From contig NAEP01000034.1 in the NCBI GenBank assembly GCA_002529645.1, positions 1 through 64,000 of the forward strand: 64,000 nucleotides of DNA, given 5' to 3'. Below the pieces are notes generated by a model that searched no databases, was not told the origin of the DNA, and worked only from the letters and a program-made list of their open reading frames with translations. Source of the DNA: Candidatus Lumbricidiphila eiseniae (GTDB lineage Bacteria; Actinomycetota; Actinomycetes; Actinomycetales; Microbacteriaceae). Shown here piece after piece: positions 17,940-26,552 of this stretch. The position numbers and the translations under genes were made by a program. Positions within the stretch are counted from its first letter, which is position 1; each line of letters starts with the position of its first letter.

Positions 17940-18943
17940 AGCCCCGCCACCCGCCGACTGCGCGCAATCGCGATGAGGATGGGCGCGCCGAGAAACGCGG
18001 TGACCACGCCTGCTTCCAGTTCCGTATTCGGCACGACCAGCCGTCCGATGGTGTCGGCACCGAGCAGAAGTGTCGAGCCAAGCACGAGCGAGAGGGGACC
18101 AATCCATCGATAGTCGTGCCCGACAAGCCGCCGGGCCGCGTGGGGCACGACCAGTCCGATGAGGGCAAGCGGCCCGGCGAGCGCGGTTGCCACGCCGCAG
18201 AGCAGAATGAGGGATATCCCGGAGACAGCGTGGGTGAACCCAACCCGCTGACCCAACGAGCGGGCAACATCGTCACCGAGAGCGAGCAGGTTCAACCGGT
18301 TCACCATCCCGAGTGCAAGCAGAACGCCGAGAACAGCGAACGGCCACACTGCACTCACGGCGCTCAGGTCACGACCGGTGAGCGACCCCATTGCCCAGAA
18401 TCGGTACTGGTTGAAGGCGTCGGTGTTGCGCAGCAGGATGAGTCCGATAAGGGGGGTGAACAGCGCCGTGAGCGCCGCGCCCGCCAGCGCTACGCGGGCA
18501 GGTTGCCCGCGCCCAATCGAAAATACGAGGGATGCCGCAACCGCCGTTCCCACGAACGCAAACCAGATGTACCCGGCCGGAGAGGTGATGCCGCAGAACG
18601 CAATTGCCACGACGACCGCGAGCGAGGCTCCCGCGCTCATGCCGAGCAGTCCCGGATCCGCGAGCGGATTGCGGCTCACTCCCTGGCTGAGGGTGCCCGC
18701 CAGACCGAGAATAGCCCCGGCGATGATGCCAATAATGGTCCTCGGCACCCGCAGGCCGGTCACAACCTGCTGCCCGGGGTCCGCAGCGTCGGGGTGGGTG
18801 AGTGCCTGCCAGACGGTTACCGCGCTCACGGCGCGGGTGCCAAACAGCAGGCTTGCGGTGATGGCGGCACCGAGCGCGAGTACGCACACCGCACACACCA
18901 CTATTCGGCGAGTTCGTGGTGCCGTGCGTAGCCGACTATTCAC
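17936..18943 (-). CDS. FecCD-family iron-siderophore permease (first subunit)
   Basis: A 335-residue permease with about ten helices. GLRVPRTIIGIIAGAILG, SRNPLADPGLLGMSAGAS and GPLALIGLVVPHAARRLVGHD are FecCD signatures. The GTG at 18943 (VNSRLRTAPRTRR) overlaps the end of the siderophore-interacting gene by eight bases and places a short basic stretch before the first helix. It is translationally linked to genes on both sides. Confidence 0.88.
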   Translation of the reverse strand: MNSRLRTAPRTRRIVVCAVCVLALGAAITASLLFGTRAVSAVTVWQALTHPDAADPGQQVVTGLRVPRTIIGIIAGAILGLAGTLSQGVSRNPLADPGLLGMSAGASLAVVVAIAFCGITSPAGYIWFAFVGTAVAASLVFSIGRGQPARVALAGAALTALFTPLIGLILLRNTDAFNQYRFWAMGSLTGRDLSAVSAVWPFAVLGVLLALGMVNRLNLLALGDDVARSLGQRVGFTHAVSGISLILLCGVATALAGPLALIGLVVPHAARRLVGHDYRWIGPLSLVLGSTLLLGADTIGRLVVPNTELEAGVVTAFLGAPILIAIARSRRVAGL

Positions 18944-19940
18944 TTTCGGCGCGACCGCGCCGCCAGTACCCCATAAACGCGACCTGTCTGCGGTCGAGTC
19001 CGGCCTCGCGCACGAGAAACCGACGGAGCGTCGTGATAACGGATGACTCGCCCGCGAGCCACGCATAGAGTTCGCCGTCGAGACTGCGGCCCGCTGGGAC
19101 ATCCCAGAGCGGAGCATCCCCGAGCGGGACGTCCTCGAACGGGACATCTCCGAGCGGAGCATCCGCGCCTGCCGTCTCGTTGCGCGCGACCGCAAGCGCC
19201 CGGTCGATGCGGCACGTCGTACCACTGTGGCAGCCCTGCGGGCAGCAGGCCCGAGCGACCCAGTCGCGAACGGCCGGGATGAGTTGGTCGCCGGACACTT
19301 CGCCGGGGCGTCGTGCGAGCCACCGAACGGTCATGTTCACCGGGGCGTTGACGACGAGCGCGTCGGTAGCGTGTGGCACGTCGATGAGCGCGATTCCGCG
19401 GGTATTCCTCGGCACCTGCTCAAGGATCGCGCAGATCGCGGGGGCGGCTGTTTCGTCGCCCGCGATGAGGAGACGTTCGACGGAACCGGGACGGAAATCA
19501 ATGCCGACTGTTCGATCAGGGCTGCGCTCGTCCGGGCCGATGATGAGGATGGGGTCGCCCACTCGAACCCGGCTGGCCCATCGCGTTGCCGGGCCGTGGT
19601 CGCCGTGCAGGGCGAATTCGACATCGACTTCCCGAACGTCGGGCCGAACGTGGCGGACGGTGTATGTGCGGAATGCGTTTTGCCGGGCGGCGGGCAGTTC
19701 TCGCCAGAGCTGGTACCAGTCCTCGGAGCGGGGGAAGTCCTCGAATCCGGTGGCGGGGTGCGGAAACACGAGTTTGATTCGCTGGTCGAATCCGGCGGTG
19801 CCGAAGTCCGCGAGATCGTCTCCCGTGAAGCTCACACGGGTGAACGTGGAACCGAGGTGAACCACCCGTGCCGCCGTCGCCGCAAACACGCGGTACGCAG
19901 GGCGCGGCCGGGCTGACGTGGTGGCTAGTGAGGTAAGCAT
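18936..19940 (-). CDS. siderophore-interacting FAD/NAD(P) oxidoreductase (ViuB family)
   Basis: A 334-residue SIP-family protein that probably reduces ferric-siderophore to release iron in the cytoplasm. The FAD-binding motif is RTYTVRHVRPDVREVDVEF, followed by GPATRWASRVRVGDPI. The NAD(P) half has LLIAGDETAAPAICAIL and ends GYWRRGRAES. An Asp/Pro-rich insert near residues 255-285 is built of repeats like GDVPFEDVPLGDAPLWDVP, encoded by a 15-bp-unit minisatellite at about 19090-19165. It is first in the uptake operon. The ATG at 19940 lies inside the iron box. Confidence 0.9.
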   Translation of the reverse strand: MLTSLATTSARPRPAYRVFAATAARVVHLGSTFTRVSFTGDDLADFGTAGFDQRIKLVFPHPATGFEDFPRSEDWYQLWRELPAARQNAFRTYTVRHVRPDVREVDVEFALHGDHGPATRWASRVRVGDPILIIGPDERSPDRTVGIDFRPGSVERLLIAGDETAAPAICAILEQVPRNTRGIALIDVPHATDALVVNAPVNMTVRWLARRPGEVSGDQLIPAVRDWVARACCPQGCHSGTTCRIDRALAVARNETAGADAPLGDVPFEDVPLGDAPLWDVPAGRSLDGELYAWLAGESSVITTLRRFLVREAGLDRRQVAFMGYWRRGRAESE

Positions 19941-19947
19941 TACCTAA
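19929..19947. promoter_or_regulatory. DtxR/IdeR iron box overlapping the start codon
   Basis: TGAGGTAAGCATTACCTAA is a near-consensus iron box that contains the start codon of the siderophore-interacting gene. On the minus strand TAAGAC lies seven bases before the ATG, placing a transcription start at or next to the A. This suggests a leaderless mRNA with the repressor bound over +1. The box is clear; the leaderless reading is inference. Confidence 0.75.
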
Positions 19948-20106
19948 GTCTTACACGGGGTACGGAGTGGTGGCAACTGGGAATGTGCTGGTGGTCTCAG
20001 CGGATTCGTGCGTGACTGCACCCAGTCGCGCCATCCGTTGCCGAACTACTCAAGACCAGCTGAGATGCTGCAGGCACGTGAGTAGGGGAGATGCTTCACC
20101 GTATAA

Positions 20107-20769
20107 CTATCGACCGTGGTGTACGTACCTCTGCGTGCTCTGCACTATCAGCACTATCAGTACCAGTCCTACGAGCAGGAACGCTGCCACAGCCCCCATC
20201 GCAATGATCGGGTTGACCGGGACGCGTGAGAGATCTAGTGCAGGTGCGAGGTCAGCATTTGATGTGGCGGAAAACGCGGCTGTGTTTGCAGTACCCGATG
20301 AGTTCATGTTGCCCGATGGGCTTGTGGATGCATCTGATGGTGTCATCGTGGTCGCGGCGGACTGCGCCGCTGCATCCGCGTTTGCGTTCGCGACAGCAGA
20401 CCCGCCTGCGTTCGTAGACGATGTGTTATTTGCATTCGCCGCCGCGTTTGATGCCGGAGTTGGTGCCCCAACTGCAATCACCGATACCGAACCTGACAAG
20501 CCGTTGGCGACGTATGCGGTGCTCCCATCCGGACTAACTACCACCCCGATCGGACCCCAACCAACGGTAATAGTGCTGGCGACGGTGTCGTTACCGCCGA
20601 CACTCGAGGATAGAGTCCCCGACACACTCATACTGTTCTGGTTGGGTGTAGCAGCAGTTGTATTTGCGTTCACCGACGCCATCCCGATCGTTGTCAACAC
20701 TGCTGCCGCAGTCGTGACAATAACCGCCCTAACCATCCCCACACGACGATTCCTCGCTAATACTCTCAC
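20107..20769 (-). CDS. secreted, C-terminally anchored protein with one YVTN beta-propeller blade
   Basis: The start is uncertain: the frame is open to a TTG at 20832, and GTG at 20769 is preferred because CTGGAG lies upstream. The protein has a signal peptide (AVIVTTAAAVLTTIGMASVNA), then TITVGWGPIGVVVSPDGSTAYVANGLSGSVSVIA. That is one blade of a YVTN/NHL-type propeller, where intact proteins carry five to seven. A 100-residue Asn/Ala/Ser/Thr-rich stalk follows, then a membrane helix (IIAMGAVAAFLLVGLVLIVLIV) and a short basic tail. This is a wall-stalk architecture. It may be a shrunken relic of a longer surface protein. Confidence 0.6.
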   Translation of the reverse strand: MRVLARNRRVGMVRAVIVTTAAAVLTTIGMASVNANTTAATPNQNSMSVSGTLSSSVGGNDTVASTITVGWGPIGVVVSPDGSTAYVANGLSGSVSVIAVGAPTPASNAAANANNTSSTNAGGSAVANANADAAAQSAATTMTPSDASTSPSGNMNSSGTANTAAFSATSNADLAPALDLSRVPVNPIIAMGAVAAFLLVGLVLIVLIVQSTQRYVHHGR

Positions 20770-20879
20770 AAACACACACTCCAGACGAACGCCACCCAGA
20801 CGAGACCTTCCCACATCCCTCACGCTAAACAAACAGGACAGGTATTGACGGTCCTAAATTGGATTGTCTGTATCTGTCA

Positions 20880-21365
20880 AAGTAGACAATCTACCTGTTA
20901 GTGGGGGTGAAAGATTGTGTCCTTGCCCTAAGAATTCCTGGGAGTGAGGGGTTACACGGATGGTTCTGAGTCCGAGTTTTTCGGCCACCCGGTGCTTCCC
21001 GAAGGGGAACACCCATGACCTGCTCGATTCGGGGAATCCCGGAGGCGATGAAGGATGCTGCAGCGCGGGATAAGAATCCCGCACAGGTGCTCCCTTCTGA
21101 TCCGGGAGCACCTCTGAGTACGCGAGTCAGGTGTGGTCATCGACCAGGAAGTGAACGTAGTCGTATCCGATCCTGGGATGCTTACTCTTAGCCGCCTGTG
21201 TTGCTGCTCGGCCGTGGACTCACCACCCACCCCGTCCGGTATACGACCGAGTTTTTCACATCCATGTGCACCAGTTCGCCGGGGTGGGGGCGTTCGTAGC
21301 GAATCGTGGTTTTCCTTTCAGTCCCGGATGAGTTGCCCGGCCATCGGGTCTAAGTCCCATAACCG
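20880..21365 (-). pseudogene. decayed IS481-family transposase
   Basis: Minus-strand pieces in shifting frames resemble IS481 transposases: a segment like LRYERPHPGELVHMDVK (frames broken) near 21300-21250, RIGYDYVHFLVDDHT near 21170-21130, then a stop and LAYSEVLPDQKGAPV near 21120. The Asp residues of the DDE core are recognisable, but frameshifts and stops abound. The proximal end near 20865-20905 holds TGTCTGTATCTG-like sequence that may be the element terminus. Nothing intact remains. Confidence 0.65.
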
Positions 21366-21715
21366 GGGCATCACCATGGAATTCGATTCCACGATGTGAT
21401 GCCCTAATATTCCACGAATCCTACAGTCACACTAATCGTCAGATGTTGCACTTAAAACGTGAAGTCGGGGTCAGCTTCGACCTGCACCTCATGGTTTACC
21501 TGCATTGCATCTAACGACTGCAGACAATATATGATAGCCTTCACACCAAACGGTCAGCACCGCAAGCTGTCCTTTCCTCGGAAGTGTATTCGCCCCACCC
21601 AATGAAAAATGGATACAAGATCATGATGAGTGTATTGATGCACAACGCTAAACCCACTCGTTGGCAACCCGTCGGCATCCACTGACTGGCAATACGGAAA
21701 CTCGGCATCCATCAG
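21366..21715. other. intergenic, no gene seen
   Basis: About 350 bp between the IS481 remains and the CPBP gene. It has a lower GC content than its surroundings and short direct repeats of CGGCATCCA near 21673 and 21703. I see no open frame, RNA gene or clear promoter. Confidence 0.5.
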
Positions 21716-22501
21716 GTGCAGGTAGCCCGGGTAGCAACCAGCGCCGGTCGCCGCCGCGGCCGGGTGTTCCTCGCGGCAACCGGCGCTCTCTTGGTGGCAG
21801 CTGGGCAGGCTGCCGCCGGTTGGTCGATGGTTATCGGCTTCGCCGTGAGCGCGGTAGGAGCGCTCATTCTCCTTCTCGTCGGTGGGCAGGAGAATCGACG
21901 CCAGCGCATCGTGTTTCTGACGCTTGTCGTTGCCTTCCTTCTGGGGGCGACTCCGTTGGCTCTTGCCTCTCCTCTTTTCGCGCCGGTTCTTATTATCGCG
22001 TTGTGGCCGAAAAAAGAGCGATTCGATGCTTCAGCGGGTAAGGCACTTCTTGTCGGTGGCCTTGTCGCGATTCCCTGTGTGTTTGTCGTGTTCGTGTGGT
22101 GGACCAGTCAGACATCGATCGTCTTCTACTTCTTCCTTCCCAACTGGGCCGTCTCCTCGGTACCGGTGTTCGTGCCTATCGCACTGTGCGGGATCGCTGC
22201 CGCTTTCAATTCGACGTGGGAAGAACTTCTCTGGCGGAAACTCTTGGTCGAGAACATGCCCGGCGCGCGCAAATGGTCACGGGTCACCTCTGTGGCGGTC
22301 TTGTCAATCCTGTTCGGTCTCGCACACACCCACTCGCTTCCCAGCGGGCTGGCTGGTGTGATCATGACAGGTGTCTTTGCCGCCGTCGTTCACACCCTCG
22401 TGCTCACCCTTCGCCGCGGTATGCTTGCGGCGTTGATCGCACACTTCATCGCAGACTTCGTTCTGCTGCTGCTCATCACGTTTGGATTCACCTATGACTG
22501 A
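21716..22501 (+). CDS. CPBP-family intramembrane metalloprotease
   Basis: A 261-residue protein with about eight membrane helices. The family motifs are present: STWEELLWRKLL (EExxxR, motif 1), FGLAHTHSL (FxxxH, motif 2) and HFIADFVLLL (motif 3), so the glutamate and histidine active site is intact. Relatives cleave membrane proteins or confer immunity to peptide bacteriocins; the target is unknown here. The GTG at 21716 lacks a clear ribosome site, so the start may lie slightly downstream. Its 3' end overlaps the next gene by eight bases. Confidence 0.82.
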   Translation: MQVARVATSAGRRRGRVFLAATGALLVAAGQAAAGWSMVIGFAVSAVGALILLLVGGQENRRQRIVFLTLVVAFLLGATPLALASPLFAPVLIIALWPKKERFDASAGKALLVGGLVAIPCVFVVFVWWTSQTSIVFYFFLPNWAVSSVPVFVPIALCGIAAAFNSTWEELLWRKLLVENMPGARKWSRVTSVAVLSILFGLAHTHSLPSGLAGVIMTGVFAAVVHTLVLTLRRGMLAALIAHFIADFVLLLLITFGFTYD

Positions 22502-22961
22502 ACCTCGTTTCAACGCCCGGAGACTGCGCTCTCTCCTCGAGTCGTATCTCGCGGACCACGCGACACTCGCGTTCAGCAAAGACGGTCTGGTCACGTGGAT
22601 TTTTCCCCATCACCAGGGCACACCGATCCAACTTCGCCTCGAGGAGGACATGTGCCTCGTGATCGCCGGCTTCTCCTTCAGGCTGACGATCGCGGCCGGT
22701 GATTCCGGGTCGGAATGGATGATCTTCGACTGCATCGAGGCGATCATCGAGGGCAAGGCCTCGGAGTACTACGACTTCACCAACAACTATCTCGGCGGAG
22801 AACGCAGCGATGGAGTGGCAGGTGCGGCGTTCTCCGGGCGCAACATGGGCACGGAATCGGGGAAGGCCACCTCACGGTTTGTCCACCGGATCCCCGCATG
22901 GAAGACGATCCCGCCACGTCCAGTCGGTACCACGGCGGATGTGCTCTGGGGTCATAAATAG
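22494..22961 (+). CDS. unrecognised 155-residue protein coupled to the CPBP protease
   Basis: The ATG at 22494 lies inside the end of the CPBP gene, so the two are almost surely co-translated. The protein is soluble, without signal or membrane segment, and has a mixed composition (LLESYLADHATLAFSKDGLV, GSEWMIFDCIEAIIEGKASE). No family is recognised. Its strict coupling suggests a partner, substrate or regulator of the membrane protease. Confidence 0.65.
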   Translation: MTEPRFNARRLRSLLESYLADHATLAFSKDGLVTWIFPHHQGTPIQLRLEEDMCLVIAGFSFRLTIAAGDSGSEWMIFDCIEAIIEGKASEYYDFTNNYLGGERSDGVAGAAFSGRNMGTESGKATSRFVHRIPAWKTIPPRPVGTTADVLWGHK

Positions 22962-22976
22962 CGACCTGAGCATTCA

Positions 22977-23300
22977 ATGGGTCGTGCGAAAAGCGGGACG
23001 AACTGCGTCAACCGGAGAGTGTTCGGACACCAAGCCATCTTCCCGCGACAGTCTTTCTGCACGGTCGGGACGCTGGTGCTTATCCATGACGGCCAGGTGC
23101 ATGGGGATCGGCTGGGCTCGCGACCTCTAACCGGTGACCTCGGCGACTGCTACGAGTTCCACTTCGACCCTGATGGTTCCGGTAAGCCTCAGTTTCGCCT
23201 CGTCTCCCGACGAGCTCACAGCGGTCGCGGTGGAAACAGTCGCCGTGGGTCGACCTCAAATCAGGGGCGATCTACCAGCTGGATTTAGTAATACCGGGAA
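22977..23300 (+). pseudogene. frameshifted RelE/ParE-like toxin gene
   Basis: The first frame gives LTGDLGDCYEFHFDPDGSGKP then QFRLV; the next frame continues SPDELTAVAVETVAVG after about position 23205. Joined, these resemble the core and C-terminal strand of RelE-type mRNA interferases (usually ...KPxYRLVYR...ELxAVxVEAVAVG). A one-base indel near 23200-23210 breaks the frame, and the 3' end runs into the convergent rpsN. No antitoxin gene is visible beside it. Family call is from motif resemblance. Confidence 0.45.
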
Positions 23301-23577
23301 GCTCGCCCCGGTGTGCCATGTCCCGGAAGCGAACACGAGACACGCCGAACTTGGAGAGGACACCACGCGGACGTCCGTCCAGGGTGTCACGCGAACGCAA
23401 CCGCACCGGTGACGCATCGCGGGGCAACTTCTGCAATCCAACCCGAGCGGCCTCCCGACTCTCGTCAGTTCCTTTCGGGTCAATGAGCGCTTTCTTCAGT
23501 TCCACACGCTTGGTAGCATGGCGGGCAACGATGACCTCCCGCTGCTGGTTACGCACGATCTTGCTCTTCTTTGCCAT
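23272..23577 (-). CDS. rpsN: 30S ribosomal protein S14 (zinc-independent type)
   Basis: A 101-residue S14 starting [20 protein letters not shown] and ending [18 protein letters not shown]. It is the long form without the CxxC zinc ribbon, which actinobacteria use when zinc is scarce or as their only copy. It is third in rpmB-rpmG-rpsN, three bases after rpmG. The neighbouring zur and znu genes suggest zinc-dependent control. Confidence 0.95.
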   Translation of the reverse strand: MAKKSKIVRNQQREVIVARHATKRVELKKALIDPKGTDESREAARVGLQKLPRDASPVRLRSRDTLDGRPRGVLSKFGVSRVRFRDMAHRGELPGITKSSW

Positions 23578-23580
23578 GGT

Positions 23581-23748
23581 TTAGCGCTCTTCTCGGAACT
23601 CAACGTGCTTGCGCACTACGGGGTCGTACTTCTTGAGCACGAGACGGTCAGGGTTGTTACGACGGTTCTTACGGGTGACGTACGTGTACCCGGTGCCCGC
23701 GGTGGAGCGCAGTTTAATGATCGGACGAATGTCCTGTCCCTTTGCCAC
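23581..23748 (-). CDS. rpmG: 50S ribosomal protein L33 (cysteine-free)
   Basis: 55 residues, starting at GTG 23748 as [20 protein letters not shown] and ending [14 protein letters not shown]. No cysteine is present, so this is the zinc-independent paralogue type. Its GTG start overlaps the TAG stop of rpmB by one base, a tight coupling. It binds 23S rRNA near the E site. Confidence 0.95.
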   Translation of the reverse strand: MAKGQDIRPIIKLRSTAGTGYTYVTRKNRRNNPDRLVLKKYDPVVRKHVEFREER

Positions 23749-23984
23749 TAGAGCTTCACCCCTCGAGCCTGAATGTCACGGACAACCGCCTCGATTCCCC
23801 GAGCGTCAATCACCTTGATGCCCTTGGCGGACACGTTGAGCGTGACGTTGCGACGAAGAGACGGAACGTAGTACGTCTTCTTCTGCACGTTCGGGTCGAA
23901 GCGGCGTTTCGTCCGACGGTGCGAGTGCGAAATGTTATGACCAAAGCCGGGAACGGCCCCTGTCACCTGGCACACTGCGGCCAT
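23748..23984 (-). CDS. rpmB: 50S ribosomal protein L28
   Basis: 78 residues: [29 protein letters not shown] and so on to [12 protein letters not shown] (shown in two parts by family; 29 residues are not quoted continuously elsewhere). It has one Cys only, so no zinc ribbon. The ATG at 23984 has GGAGGA upstream. It is first of the three-gene ribosomal operon. Confidence 0.94.
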   Translation of the reverse strand: MAAVCQVTGAVPGFGHNISHSHRRTKRRFDPNVQKKTYYVPSLRRNVTLNVSAKGIKVIDARGIEAVVRDIQARGVKL

Positions 23985-24290
23985 AGTTTTCCTCCAATAC
24001 CGAGGGGCGGATGCCTCTCCCAAGATCTCTTGTCTGCGGACACGCCCACACCGAGCGATCAAACATCCCACGGGAGTAGATCGTGCGAATGGGGGCATCC
24101 ACGCATTGAGCTGCGGATACGCTCAACCAGCACGCGAGCCTAGCAGACCACCCGGTTATCCGACGAATCGGAGCCGCGCCTTGGCCACCAGCTGGCGACA
24201 CACGACAGTAACGTGGGCCGACAGAAACGCAACCCCTGACTCAGCGACCCCAAACACCACCGCGTGTCGCACCTAACCTTGAACACAGAA
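23985..24290. other. intergenic between zur and rpmB; probable promoter of the ribosomal operon
   Basis: On the minus strand a TAGGCT hexamer (24137-24142) could be a -10 element for rpmB, with a weak -35 17 bp further up. I looked for a Zur box like the one before znuA and saw none. No open frame stands out. Confidence 0.35.
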
Positions 24291-24746
24291 TCAGACAGCT
24301 CCCGTGGCATCCGCGGCACCGGGGGCCCGGCGAGCACTGGAAGCATCCTCAACACCGGATGCCTCGTCGGCACACTGCGCGCACCAGCCAAAGATGTCCA
24401 CGACGTGCGCGGCATCCACAAACCCGTTCTCCGCAGCGACCCGCTGCGCCCACGACTCCACTTCTGCGGCACCGATCTCGACGGTACGACCGCAGTGCCG
24501 ACAAATAAGGTGGTGGTGGTGCTCACCACTGGAACACGCACGGTACAGTGCCTCACCATCGGGCGACTGTAGCGAGTCCGCTTCCCCGATCGCCGCCAGA
24601 TCCGCGAGCGTACGGTAGACCGTCGCCAAGCCAATCGGCGACCCGCCAGCGCGCAAGGCCGCGTGCAGGGCCTGCGCGCTGATGAACCCGCCGATACCCG
24701 CGAGTGAGTCGCGCACCGATTCGCGCTGCCATGTGTTGCGCTTCAT
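24291..24746 (-). CDS. zur: Fur-family regulator, probably Zur
   Basis: A 151-residue Fur-family repressor: winged helix (RESVRDSLAGIGGFISAQAL, IGLATVYRTLADLAAIGEAD), metal site GEHHHHLICRHCGRTVEI and a C-terminal CAQCADE zinc clasp. Placement beside znu-type genes and zinc-free ribosomal genes argues for Zur rather than Fur. The ATG at 24746 lies 41 bp after the permease gene. It likely represses the operon through the box at 28503. Confidence 0.88.
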   Translation of the reverse strand: MKRNTWQRESVRDSLAGIGGFISAQALHAALRAGGSPIGLATVYRTLADLAAIGEADSLQSPDGEALYRACSSGEHHHHLICRHCGRTVEIGAAEVESWAQRVAAENGFVDAAHVVDIFGWCAQCADEASGVEDASSARRAPGAADATGAV

Positions 24747-24786
24747 GGGAGGAATCTTCTCACACACAGCTTGGGGTGTTCCGCCG

Positions 24787-25689
24787 TCATCGACGATCGG
24801 ACGGCCTGCGGGTGGGAGATTCCCGCCCGAGAAATTCCGTGCGAGAGGTTCCCGTCTGAGAGGGAATTTCCCGCACGGTTTCCGCCCGAATTCCTCGCGC
24901 CGCGGCACCCGCACGGCGCGGCAGCGCCAACGACAGCACGAACACGCCCGTGGCAATGAGCGTGATAGCCGGCCCGGCCGGGACATCCCATGACCGTGAC
25001 ACGAGCACACCGCACACCGCGGCACATCCGCCGACAATCGCCGATCCCAGCAGCAGGGTGCCAAACGTCGGTGCCCACCGTCGAACCGCCGCGGCAGGTG
25101 CCGCAATAAGCGCGATTGCAAGAATAGCCCCGACCGCGGGCAGTGCCGCCACCACGGTCATCGCGATCACCGCCAGCACGAGTGCCTCGATCGGCCACGC
25201 GCGATACCCAGCGGCACGATACCCAGTCGGGTCGGCGGTCGCGAATACGAGGTATCGGGCACACCCCACCACGAGAACCAGTGCGACAACGAGTACCGTC
25301 GCAGTGATCGTGAGATCCCCCCCGGTCACCGTGAGAATGGATCCGAAGAGAAACGACTCTACCTGCACGGGCAGCCCCGGCAAGCTCGCCTGAAGGAGAG
25401 TCCCGAGCGCAAACCCGCCGGTCAAAACAATGCCGGTTGCCGCGCTGGTGCCCTGCCGACGGAGTCGGCCCAACACGGTGAGCAACCCAACGAGGACGAT
25501 GGCGCTCATCGCCGCCCCAACCGGCACCGCCCAGCCGCACGCCGCCGCCACGACGGCACCCGGATACGTTGCGTGTGTCAGCGCCTGCGCAAAGAATGTC
25601 CGCCGCCGCAACAGAACGAGCGCTCCGACAAAGCCGCAGGTTACCCCGGTGAGAGCAGCGGCGAGGATGGCCCGCTCAAAGTAACTCAT
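24787..25689 (-). CDS. zinc ABC transporter permease (ZnuB family, second)
   Basis: A 300-residue permease of the ABC-3 family with about eight helices. LVLLRRRTFFAQALTHATYPG and DPTGYRAAGYRAWP are family segments, followed by LPAVGAILAIALIAAPAAAVRR. The last 40 residues are a charged cytosolic tail (RAETVREIPSQTGTSRTEF). The ATG at 25689 overlaps the upstream permease stop (ATGA). Together the two permeases form a heteromeric channel. Confidence 0.87.
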   Translation of the reverse strand: MSYFERAILAAALTGVTCGFVGALVLLRRRTFFAQALTHATYPGAVVAAACGWAVPVGAAMSAIVLVGLLTVLGRLRRQGTSAATGIVLTGGFALGTLLQASLPGLPVQVESFLFGSILTVTGGDLTITATVLVVALVLVVGCARYLVFATADPTGYRAAGYRAWPIEALVLAVIAMTVVAALPAVGAILAIALIAAPAAAVRRWAPTFGTLLLGSAIVGGCAAVCGVLVSRSWDVPAGPAITLIATGVFVLSLALPRRAGAAARGIRAETVREIPSQTGTSRTEFLGRESPTRRPSDRR

Positions 25690-26552
25690 GCCCGCCCCGT
25701 TCGACGACAACGAACAAGCACCGAACCCAACACAGTGAGCAGATAGCCACTGACAAACACGAGCGCGACGGTGGCACCGGCCGGAATATCCCACCCGTTC
25801 ATGGATGCCTCCGCACCCGCCGCGAGCCCCAGCCACGAGGCCAGCAGTGCGAAACCCACGGCGGTGGGAAAGAGCAACCAGAGCCGAGACGTTATGAGTC
25901 GGGCCGCCGCGCCGGGGACCAGCAGAAACGCAAGCACCAGTAACGACCCAATCGTTGCCGCCGCCGCGACAACAACCAACGCAATCGCCACCGTGAGCGT
26001 GAGGTCAGTGCCCAGGGCAGAAAACCCGATCGCGCGACTGCCGAGTGGGTCTGCGGCACGAAAAATCTGTTGTTTGAGGGTGATCAAAATAGCAGCGGTT
26101 GCCGTCGTTGTGACGACAATGAGCGGTGCCACATCGCTCGGAGCAATCGTGAGGATCCGACCAAAGAGCAGGCCCTCCAGGTGCCCGAGTTGCAACGCAC
26201 CGCCCCCGCGCGACACGATAATGACACCGACGCTAAAAGTCGCCGTGAGAACAATCGCGATGCTCGAATCAGAGGGTGTGCGTGACAGATTCAGGATGGT
26301 CAGCACCACCGCCGCAACGAGTGCTGCGATCACGGCCCCGGGCAGCACGCCCGCCATTCCTCCGACAGCGAGGCCGAGCGCGAGCCCCGGAAACACGGCG
26401 TGGCTGAGACCGTCGCTCATAAATTCAAGCCCCCGCAGGGAAGTGAGCACGCCGATAACTCCGGCGGCAACCGAGAGCGCGCAGAGCACGAGGAGCGCGC
26501 GGCCCAGAAACGGTGCCGCAAAGACCCCGAAGAGCACGTCAATGATGGTCAT
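25686..26552 (-). CDS. zinc ABC transporter permease (ZnuB family, first)
   Basis: A 288-residue ABC-3 permease with about eight helices. LTSLRGLEFMSDGLSHAVFP is the conserved first cytoplasmic loop that contacts the ATPase, and ATIGSLLVLAFLLVPGAAAR is the matching later segment. It overlaps the ATPase gene by 14 bases. Two-permease metal importers are also known for manganese, but the His-rich binding protein and Zur box favour zinc. Confidence 0.87.
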   Translation of the reverse strand: MTIIDVLFGVFAAPFLGRALLVLCALSVAAGVIGVLTSLRGLEFMSDGLSHAVFPGLALGLAVGGMAGVLPGAVIAALVAAVVLTILNLSRTPSDSSIAIVLTATFSVGVIIVSRGGGALQLGHLEGLLFGRILTIAPSDVAPLIVVTTTATAAILITLKQQIFRAADPLGSRAIGFSALGTDLTLTVAIALVVVAAAATIGSLLVLAFLLVPGAAARLITSRLWLLFPTAVGFALLASWLGLAAGAEASMNGWDIPAGATVALVFVSGYLLTVLGSVLVRCRRTGRA

